Below, piece after piece: positions 43,171 through 49,390 of a stretch of DNA of 62,542 bases (the stretch's first letter is position 1; every line of letters starts with the position of its first letter). The DNA is from Pseudomonas sp. QTF5 (GTDB taxonomy: Bacteria > Pseudomonadota > Gammaproteobacteria > Pseudomonadales > Pseudomonadaceae): assembly GCF_000512695.2 (NCBI RefSeq), contig NZ_AZRW02000037.1, positions 1 to 62,542 of the forward strand, read 5' to 3'. Both the position numbers and the translations under genes were made by a program. The notes under the pieces were generated by a model. It was not told the origin of the DNA. It did not search any database and was given only the letters and a program-made list of their open reading frames with translations.

Positions 43171-43728
43171 ATGCAGCTCAAGACAAACGCGGCGCTGATC
43201 ATCATCGATCAACAAAAAGGCATTCTGCATCCCAAGTTGGGCCGTCGAAACAACCCTCAGGCCGAAGAGCGCATCCTGGAATTGCTGGGGCATTGGCGCC
43301 GAACCGGGCGGCCGGTGGTTCATGTGCAGCATCTGTCCCGTTCAGCGGATTCGGTGTTTTGGCCACAGCAATCGGGGGTGGAGTTTCAGGAGCGTTTTCA
43401 ACCATCGATGGGTGAGTGGCTGATTCAGAAACAGGTGCCGGATGCCTTTTGCTCGACGGGGTTGGAGGCGCGTTTGCGCGAGGCGGGGATCGATCAGTTG
43501 ATCATCGTGGGTGTGGCGACCAACAATTCGGTCGAGTCCACGGCGCGAACGGCCGGGAATCTGGGGTTTGAAGCGTGGGTTGCGCAGGATGCGTGTTTCA
43601 CCTTCGACAAGGCGGATTTTTTCGGTAATGCCCATTCAGCCGAGGAAGTGCATGCGATGTCGTTGGGTAATTTGCATGGGGAATATGCGACGGTCGTCAG
43701 TACCGCAAAAATTCTGCAGGCCGACTAA
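43171..43728 (+). CDS. Isochorismatase-fold hydrolase with Ser at the Cys position
   Basis: The 185-residue protein has the fold's Asp in IIIDQQKGIL (about 10-19) and a Lys in LIQKQVPDAF (about 86-95). In the motif where the catalytic Cys normally lies, it reads GVATNNSVESTART (about 117-130), with Ser replacing Cys. The rest (GNLGFEAWVAQDACFTFDK) is well conserved. It may be a related subfamily with another nucleophile, or inactive. An AGGAG precedes the ATG by 11 bases. Confidence 0.85.
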   Translation: MQLKTNAALIIIDQQKGILHPKLGRRNNPQAEERILELLGHWRRTGRPVVHVQHLSRSADSVFWPQQSGVEFQERFQPSMGEWLIQKQVPDAFCSTGLEARLREAGIDQLIIVGVATNNSVESTARTAGNLGFEAWVAQDACFTFDKADFFGNAHSAEEVHAMSLGNLHGEYATVVSTAKILQAD

Positions 43729-43734
43729 AAAACC

Positions 43735-43895
43735 TGTGGGAGCGGGCTTGCCCGCGATGAGGATCTAACTGAAACAGTTGTATTGAATGTGCCGCCGTCT
43801 TCGCGAGCAAGCCCGCTCTCACATTGGATCTGCTGTGTTCACACAATGTGTGGCTGGCGCAGTTCAAATGTGGGAGCGGGCTTGCTCGCGAAGGC
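43735..43895. repeat. REPIN group (three REP arms)
   Basis: REP arms lie at about 43735, 43800 and 43870 in alternating orientation, between the isochorismatase-fold gene and the SEC-C gene. Confidence 0.88.
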
Positions 43896-43930
43896 GATTC
43901 AACAGGCGAAAAAGATATCCGCCCGAAGCC

Positions 43931-44140
43931 TCACGCGCCGTGGCACTTCTTGAATTTCTTGCCGTTGCCGCAAGGGCAAGGGTCGTTGCGGCCGACATCT
44001 TTCAGGGCATTGCGCACCGGTTCCTGGTGGGCGTGGCCGCAGTTCGGGCCGTGGACATGGCCATGATCGTGATCATGATGGTCGTGATGGTCATGATCGT
44101 GGTTGCAGTCAGGGCCATGGACATGAGGTTGCTGGGTCAT
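43931..44140 (-). CDS. His-rich SEC-C motif protein
   Basis: The 69-residue protein has an N-terminal half that is a His/Asp string (HDHDHHDHHDHDHGH, about 14-28). The C-terminus is a SEC-C zinc motif (NDPCPCGNGKKFKKCHG), as at the end of SecA. It probably binds Zn or Ni. It is the last gene of a four-gene minus-strand operon that also includes another SEC-C protein. The ATG at 44140 was chosen, five bases beyond the end of the preceding gene. Confidence 0.82.
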   Translation of the reverse strand: MTQQPHVHGPDCNHDHDHHDHHDHDHGHVHGPNCGHAHQEPVRNALKDVGRNDPCPCGNGKKFKKCHGA

Positions 44141-44145
44141 CGGGG

Positions 44146-44637
44146 TCACTCCGGAATTAAATCGGCGGCGATTATCACGCCATTGCGCGCCAGGTGCACG
44201 TAGTGCGCGATGAATAAACCGGTTTCCAGTTCACCTTCCAGACGATAGGGAATGGGTTGGTCGGGTTTTTTCAGCAGTTTCACCAAGTCCCGAACCCTGG
44301 GCCACAGGTTGGTGCGGACCGGTACCTTGAAATAGGCACTGCGTTTGGGGCCGATCGTGAACCAGTGTTCGTGCTCGCCTTCAGTCAGCAACATGTCCCC
44401 CAAGTGAATGCGATATTCCAGGGCACGCACCGTCAGGTCTTGGTCGTTGGGATTGTCGACGCGAAAATGCAGCAGGAATTTCTGCTCCAGCAGCTTGGCC
44501 CGGACCACTTCGACCTTGACCAGATGCACCTGCGGATCCGGCAGATCGTCGTCAAAGTCGAACCACGACGTACAACCGCCGAGTCCTGAAAACAGGAGCA
44601 AGGTGAACATATAGAGCGCAAGTCGCCGGGTGGTCAT
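44146..44637 (-). CDS. LEA type 2 family lipoprotein
   Basis: The 163-residue protein has lipobox SGLGGC (Cys22) and one LEA14-type beta-sandwich (about 40-150; LHFRVDNPNDQDLTVRALEY is the family core). Such proteins are linked to desiccation or stress, but the bacterial role is not established. Second-to-last gene of the operon. Confidence 0.85.
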   Translation of the reverse strand: MTTRRLALYMFTLLLFSGLGGCTSWFDFDDDLPDPQVHLVKVEVVRAKLLEQKFLLHFRVDNPNDQDLTVRALEYRIHLGDMLLTEGEHEHWFTIGPKRSAYFKVPVRTNLWPRVRDLVKLLKKPDQPIPYRLEGELETGLFIAHYVHLARNGVIIAADLIPE

Positions 44638-44670
44638 GGTCGTGTTTCTCCCTTGACCTCCAGTCTAGCC

Positions 44671-45147
44671 TCAAGCGCCGAAATAACTCGCGCAACACTT
44701 CTTGAACTTCTGCCCGCTGGCGCACGGGCACGCATCGTTGCGCCCGGCCTTGAGCGGCACGGTGGGATCGATGAAATACCAGTGGCCGGCGTTCTGCACG
44801 AATGACGAACGTTCGCGGTGACTGTGTTCGCCGCTGCTATCGTGCCAGCGAGCGGTGAAGGTGACGAAAGCGTGCTCCGGCTGGCCGCCGAAAACCTCGG
44901 CGCTTTCCACTTCCAGGCCCAGCCAGGTGCTTTGAGCGCTCCAGTCGCTGATCGACTGGCGATCCAGGCCGGGCTGTTGCGCGGGCAGAGTGGTCGCCAC
45001 CAGATAGTCGATCAGCCCCAGTACATAGGCGCTGTAGCGCGAACGCATCAAGACTTCGGCGCTAGGGGCTGGATGGCCGGCATGGTAATGGCCGCAGCAG
45101 GCATCGAGCAGCGTGCCGCTGCCGCAAGGGCAAATGGATGTACTCAT
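44671..45147 (-). CDS. ychJ: YchJ family protein (UPF0225) with two SEC-C motifs
   Basis: The 158-residue protein begins and ends with SEC-C zinc motifs (CPCGSGTLLDACCG near 6-19; CPCASGQKFKKCC near 141-153) around an NTF2-like core (RSRYSAYVLGLIDYL). The length matches E. coli YchJ (152). Function is unknown. It starts four bases after the DUF6231-like gene. The ATG at 45147 was chosen by fit to the family start. Confidence 0.9.
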   Translation of the reverse strand: MSTSICPCGSGTLLDACCGHYHAGHPAPSAEVLMRSRYSAYVLGLIDYLVATTLPAQQPGLDRQSISDWSAQSTWLGLEVESAEVFGGQPEHAFVTFTARWHDSSGEHSHRERSSFVQNAGHWYFIDPTVPLKAGRNDACPCASGQKFKKCCASYFGA

Positions 45148-45151
45148 TGCG

Positions 45152-45649
45152 TTACCACCAATATTTCCCGAAGTTTTCCGGATTGGCCCAGAAGCGTGAG
45201 TTGAGCCAGTCGGGCACCTGTTTGTAGTCAAGCAGATCGTAGGTAAACAGGGTCAGCACTTGATCGTCGCGCTGGAAGCGTTCGCTGGCTTGCAGGGCCA
45301 GGGAGAAAAAGTCCGTCTCTAGCCACCCGCACGCCGGCAAGTCGGCCAGCACCGCAATGCGACTGGCATTGAGGTTGCGTATTCCGCCAAGCAGATTCAG
45401 GCCGTCGCGCTTGGGCAAGTGTTCGAGGCAATCGACCACCAGCGCCAGATCAAACCGTTGCGCCGCCAGTTCGGCGGGCAGTGGCCCTGGCGCAGCAAAG
45501 GCGACGTTGCTATCCGGGTGCGCGGTTTTGAACGCTTCGAGCGCGGGGAACTCGCTGGCGCCAATCAGCAACAGACGTGCCGGGGCATAACGATCAAGCA
45601 AAGCGGCCAACGCCTGTTGGGGCGTGCGCGAAGAGATACCTGCAATCAT
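45152..45649 (-). CDS. DUF6231-type, methyltransferase-fold-like protein
   Basis: The 165-residue protein has a Rossmann-like pattern (RLLLIGASEFPALEAFK; later DLALVVDCLEHLPK) resembling a SAM methyltransferase but without a clear GxGxG. It ends in an aromatic tail (FGKYWW). It is the first gene of the operon. I believe it belongs to DUF6231, from memory of Pseudomonas annotations. Confidence 0.7.
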   Translation of the reverse strand: MIAGISSRTPQQALAALLDRYAPARLLLIGASEFPALEAFKTAHPDSNVAFAAPGPLPAELAAQRFDLALVVDCLEHLPKRDGLNLLGGIRNLNASRIAVLADLPACGWLETDFFSLALQASERFQRDDQVLTLFTYDLLDYKQVPDWLNSRFWANPENFGKYWW

Positions 45650-45795
45650 CAAAGATCCTCAATCAGAACGCCAAGACTAGCCTGCCCCAACGTTCGGGCC
45701 TAGTGTCCTGTTTCGCGGGTTCAGCCAAAAAGTACCGATCTTCCGTGAACATGGGGCAAAACAGCAATGGCCTATTGCTGGCGGAGATTAAAAGT

Positions 45796-45841
45796 CGGGT
45801 CTTTACTCCCTAGCATCGGTTTTAAGCCGATCCCTCAGGAG
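45796..45841 (+). promoter_or_regulatory. Leader motif and RBS hairpin, first OmpA-type gene
   Basis: CGGGTCTTTACTCC (45796-45809) is followed by stem ATCGG/CCGAT (45815-45831). The CTCC of the motif can pair with the AGGAG RBS (45837-45841). The same 14-base motif and geometry precede the next gene. Confidence 0.55.
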
Positions 45842-45850
45842 AAGAACTAG

Positions 45851-46546
45851 ATGAGCATAATTCGGACTGCATTACCCTTGGTTCTGCTAACCAGTGTGTT
45901 GACTGGTTGCGCAGGTTTGCAGAAAACCGACTGGCCGACCTGTGCGGGTGTCGGTGGTGTCATCGGTGCAGGGCTTGGCGCGACCGAGAGTTCGGCATGG
46001 GCCGGGTATGGCGCGCTGCTGGTCGGCGGCACGGCAGCGGCCTGGTGCTGGGTGCATGGCGATGGCGACGAAGACGGCGATGGTGTGCTGGACAGCCGCG
46101 ACAAGTGCCCGGGTACACCTAAAGGCGTGCGGGTCGATGCCGACGGCTGCCCTCCACCAGCGCCTGCGCCTGTGGTCGAAGAGGCGGCGGTGGTCAAGGA
46201 AGAAGTCATCGTTATCCGTGATGTGCACTTCCAGTTCGACTCGGCCAAGCTCACCCCTGCCGATAAAGACGTACTCAACACCATTGCCACGCGCCTGAAA
46301 CAGGAATCCTCCAGCGCCCAACTGACCGTGACCGGTCATACCGATAGCGTCGGCAGCGATGCCTACAACCAGAAACTGTCGGATAGACGCGCCCATTCGG
46401 TGGTGGAATACCTGATTTCCCAAGGCGTGCCACGTAGCAGTTTCGTGTCCGTGACCGGTGCCGGTGAAAGCCAGCCGGTGGCCGATAACAAAACTGCGGA
46501 CGGCCGTGCGTTGAACCGTCGCACGGAAATCAAAATCAACCGCTAG
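45851..46546 (+). CDS. OmpA-family lipoprotein with thrombospondin type-3-like repeat
   Basis: The 231-residue protein has lipobox LTGC (Cys20), a glycine-rich hydrophobic stretch, and a calcium-binding type-3 repeat (DGDEDGDGVLDSRDKCPGTP, about 72-91). The C-terminal OmpA peptidoglycan-binding domain (about 118-231) has GHTDSVGSDAYNQKLSDRRA. It anchors the outer membrane to the wall. Its paralogue lies directly downstream. Confidence 0.9.
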   Translation: MSIIRTALPLVLLTSVLTGCAGLQKTDWPTCAGVGGVIGAGLGATESSAWAGYGALLVGGTAAAWCWVHGDGDEDGDGVLDSRDKCPGTPKGVRVDADGCPPPAPAPVVEEAAVVKEEVIVIRDVHFQFDSAKLTPADKDVLNTIATRLKQESSSAQLTVTGHTDSVGSDAYNQKLSDRRAHSVVEYLISQGVPRSSFVSVTGAGESQPVADNKTADGRALNRRTEIKINR

Positions 46547-46582
46547 ATCCCTTGTGCTCCGCGGCTTGTACAGTCGCGGATG

Positions 46583-46628
46583 CGGGTCTTTACTCCTGTG
46601 TGACCGGTATGGGCCGGTGACACAGGAG
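46583..46628 (+). promoter_or_regulatory. Leader motif and strong RBS-masking hairpin, second OmpA-type gene
   Basis: CGGGTCTTTACTCC (46583-46596) runs into a 15-bp hairpin: CTCCTGTGTGACCGG (46593-46607) with CCGGTGACACAGGAG (46614-46628), one mismatch, six-base loop. The 3' arm contains the CAGGAG RBS, so translation should be blocked when folded. Confidence 0.65.
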
Positions 46629-46636
46629 CATTCACA

Positions 46637-47362
46637 ATGAGCGTTCTCACAAGGACCGTCTTGCCGGTTCTGCTGCTTGGTAGCCTTCTAACCGGTTGCG
46701 CGACTCACAGCGATGGCACCGCGCCCCTCAATCAACGTACCTGGCCGATCTGCAGCATCATTGGCGGACTGGTCGGCGGCGGCTTGGGTGCAATTGAAAG
46801 CAGTGGCTGGGCAGCGGGTGGAGCGGCGCTCGGGATCTTGACCGGTGGCCTGATCTGTTATGCCCAGGATGGCGATGAAGACGATGATGGCGTCTTTGAT
46901 CGACGTGATCGCTGCCCCGATACACCTGCCGATACACCTGCCGATACACCTGTCGAACATCACGGTTGCCCGCTGCCGCAATATCCGGCCAGCGTGAAAC
47001 CTGTTGAACCACCGGTCTCCGAAGTCATCACCTTGAACGGTAACGTGCTGTTCGCTTACAACCAATCCGACCTGATGCCCGAAGCGCGCCGTCAGCTGGA
47101 TTCGCTGATGGCCAAATTGCAGAACGCCGATGTGGTGAGCGTTAAAGTTGTCGGTCATACCGACAGCCAGGGTTCGGACGCCTATAACCAGAAACTGTCG
47201 GAACGTCGTGCCAGCAGCGTGGCGGCCTACCTGTTGAGTCAGGGGCTGGCGCCGAACAAACTCACCAGCGAAGGCCGGGGCGAAAGCCAGCCGGTGGCCG
47301 ATAACGACACGGAAGAAGGGCGGGCGCAAAACCGTCGCGTGGAGTTGCACATCAATCGCTAA
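46637..47362 (+). CDS. OmpA-family lipoprotein, paralogue of the preceding gene
   Basis: The 241-residue protein has lipobox LTGC (Cys21) and the same layout as its neighbour: calcium repeat DGDEDDDGVFDRRDRCPDTP, then an OmpA domain with GHTDSQGSDAYNQKLSERRA. The linker contains an in-frame 12-base tandem repeat (gatacacctgcc, three copies, 46918-46953) giving DTPADTPADTPVE, which may vary in copy number. It arose by tandem duplication. Confidence 0.9.
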   Translation: MSVLTRTVLPVLLLGSLLTGCATHSDGTAPLNQRTWPICSIIGGLVGGGLGAIESSGWAAGGAALGILTGGLICYAQDGDEDDDGVFDRRDRCPDTPADTPADTPVEHHGCPLPQYPASVKPVEPPVSEVITLNGNVLFAYNQSDLMPEARRQLDSLMAKLQNADVVSVKVVGHTDSQGSDAYNQKLSERRASSVAAYLLSQGLAPNKLTSEGRGESQPVADNDTEEGRAQNRRVELHINR

Positions 47363-47525
47363 GCTCTGTGACTATAAGCCGCGTGATAGAGCCGTCGGAC
47401 GACGATTCAGGTCGGTCCGGCGGACAAGCGGCGACCTTCCGGAAGAATTTTTTGTTGCCCTCTGGCTTATCCCGCGTGTAAGCCGTTACTGTGCGCCCAA
47501 AGAATAATTCTCAACGGGGCAGCGT

Positions 47526-47804
47526 ATGAAGGTGTTTTGGGGGCTGGGAAAGTTATTGACCCTGCTGTTCTGGTTAGTGGCGCTGGTCAATCTGCTCATA
47601 CCGTTTATTCATCCTCTGCACCTGTTGGTCAATCTGGCGGGCAGCGTGTTGGCAGGGCTCCATCTACTGGAGCTGGTGTTCTGCAACCGCAGCCTCAAAG
47701 GTCGAGCCCATCCTTGGCGTGATCGCCTGAAAATTGTCTTTTTCGGCGTTTTCCACCTGCAAACCATTCCGGCCCCGGCCGCTTCGAAGGCCTCCCATGC
47801 GTAA
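47526..47804 (+). CDS. DUF1145 family membrane protein
   Basis: The 92-residue protein has two hydrophobic segments (about 8-27 and 30-52) separated by a short PFIHPLH turn, then a basic cytosolic tail. It is typical of DUF1145; function unknown. Its end overlaps the next gene by eight bases, so they are cotranscribed. The 163-base gap before it shows no clear signal. Confidence 0.82.
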   Translation: MKVFWGLGKLLTLLFWLVALVNLLIPFIHPLHLLVNLAGSVLAGLHLLELVFCNRSLKGRAHPWRDRLKIVFFGVFHLQTIPAPAASKASHA

Positions 47805-48555
47805 ACTCTGTCTACTCGCCGCACTTATCAGCCCATTGGCCTGCGCACAGGTGGTGAGCGTCGAAACCAACTCGCTGATGCGCTTGCCCAACACCGCCAG
47901 TACCTTGCAACTCGAACGGCTGGAAGTCGGCGATTACGGCACCTTGCTGATTCCCTCGAACGTGACCGAAGTGACGGTCGGTGAACTGCACCTGGGGCGT
48001 GATGCGCGGATTGCCATTGTGCCAAGCGAACAAGCGCTGGCGTTGACGGTCAGTCGTGCCGAGTTGGCCGAAGGCAGTCAGATCACTGCGCGGGGCGCGC
48101 CGGGGACTTACCTCAAGGCCGCTCGCTCCGGGCGCAATCTGGATGTGCAGATCAAAGCCTTGTACGCGCCGCAATTGTCGGTAGACGCTCGCGGTGGCGC
48201 AGGCGCCCCCGGGTTTGTCGGCCTCGACGGGGCCAACGGTCAAGCACCGGGTTGTACCTGGGGCCAGGCCGGTCGCGGTGCCGATGGCAGTAATGGCAGC
48301 GACGGCCAGCCGGGTGCGCCAGGGGCGCTGGTTCGGCTGGAAGTGCCGCGTAATTACCCTGCGCAGCAGATCAAGGTCGAGGTTGCAGGCGGGGTGGGTG
48401 GCGTGGCAGGTCCGGGGGGGAAACCGGGTGCGGGTGGCAAGGCCAAGGGCTGTTTCGTCTATAAAGCCGATGGCGGCAAGAGCGGTCGCCCCGGTGCCGA
48501 TGGCCAGCCAGGGCCTGCGGGGGTGGCGGGTTCGGTGAGCATTCAGCGGTTGTAA
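47797..48555 (+). CDS. Exported collagen-like glycine-rich protein
   Basis: The 252-residue protein has a signal peptide (MRKLCLLAALISPLACA) and a beta-rich N-terminal half. The C-terminal half has irregular Gly-X-Y runs (AGAPGFVGLDGANGQAPG, DGSNGSDGQPGAPGA, GGVAGPGGKPGAGG, GRPGADGQPGPAG) and two Cys that could form disulfides. Function is unknown; it is perhaps a surface or matrix protein. Confidence 0.75.
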   Translation: MRKLCLLAALISPLACAQVVSVETNSLMRLPNTASTLQLERLEVGDYGTLLIPSNVTEVTVGELHLGRDARIAIVPSEQALALTVSRAELAEGSQITARGAPGTYLKAARSGRNLDVQIKALYAPQLSVDARGGAGAPGFVGLDGANGQAPGCTWGQAGRGADGSNGSDGQPGAPGALVRLEVPRNYPAQQIKVEVAGGVGGVAGPGGKPGAGGKAKGCFVYKADGGKSGRPGADGQPGPAGVAGSVSIQRL

Positions 48556-48571
48556 GAACCGGCAAGAACTC

Positions 48572-48811
48572 TGTGGCGAGGGAGCTTGCTCCCGCTGGGT
48601 CGCGAAGCGGCCCCAAAACCGGTGACCTTGATCTTCCAGAATGAACGCGGGTGACGGATTTACGACTGCTGCGCAGCCGAGCGGGAGCAAGCTCTTATAG
48701 AACAAAATTTATCTCATTGATTTTAAAGATAAATTTATTTGCCGATTTATCGGCATGTTCTCTGCGCGACAGCGCAGCCTCATCGCAGGCTGGGCGGACT
48801 CCCTCGCCACA
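48572..48811. repeat. REPIN of the GTGGCGAGGGAGCTTGCTCC class, interrupted
   Basis: The left arm TGTGGCGAGGGAGCTTGCTC is at 48572. The partner arm GAGCGGGAGCAAGCTC ... CCTCGCCACA is split by about 105 bases of unrelated AT-rich sequence (48695-48801). This accounts for most of the 271-base gap 48556-48826. Confidence 0.85.
48695..48801. mobile_element. Small structured AT-rich insertion in a REP arm
   Basis: The insert contains three hairpins: AAATTTATCT/AGATAAATTT, GCCGAT/ATCGGC and CTGCGC/GCGCAG. A CTC is present at both junctions (48692-48694 and 48799-48801), which could be a 3-bp target duplication. There is no ORF. I do not recognise the element. Confidence 0.55.
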
Positions 48812-48826
48812 GAGACTATATATTCC

Positions 48827-49291
48827 TCAGAACATCGGCCGAGCCGCAGCAATCGCCACCAGCACCAACCCGACCATCAGGTTAATCCCCACCAACCGGC
48901 GAATCTTACCCAGTACCGCCGCGCCCGTCGGCCAATCCTGAGCCGTCACCGCTGTGCGCAATTCCGGCAGCAACAACGCCTGAATCCGGATAAACAGCGC
49001 CGTCATCACCACATACAATCCCATCATCACCTGCACATACCGCGGCGCCGCTTCAAATCCGGAGAACTGCAGATGAATCATGCCCACGCCGCTGATCGGC
49101 AATAGAACCACCGCGATCCAGACCCAGCGAAAAAAACCTTGAAACACTTCTACCCACAGCTTCAACCGGGCAGGGCCTTCCAGCGCCTTCATCGCCGCGG
49201 GGCGCAGGACCATCCAGGCGAAAAACATACCGCCGACCCAGATCAGGGCCGCCAGTAAATGCAGGGTGTAGACGAGGGCAAAGGGTGTCAT
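48827..49291 (-). CDS. CopD-family membrane protein
   Basis: The 154-residue protein has four transmembrane segments. It begins ALVYTLHLLAALIWVGGMFF with the conserved membrane His (HLLAALIWVGG) of the CopD/YobA group; a second His lies in GVGMIHLQFSG. It is a copper-resistance or heme-like membrane family; function here is unproven. Monocistronic. ATG at 49291. Confidence 0.82.
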   Translation of the reverse strand: MTPFALVYTLHLLAALIWVGGMFFAWMVLRPAAMKALEGPARLKLWVEVFQGFFRWVWIAVVLLPISGVGMIHLQFSGFEAAPRYVQVMMGLYVVMTALFIRIQALLLPELRTAVTAQDWPTGAAVLGKIRRLVGINLMVGLVLVAIAAARPMF

Positions 49292-49390
49292 TGAGTTACT
49301 CCGTTCTGCGCAGGATTCATTAGCGGGGTATGATAGCGGCCGATCCGAACCACTGAAAATTTATCCAGCATTTTTTGCGCCCGACAATCC

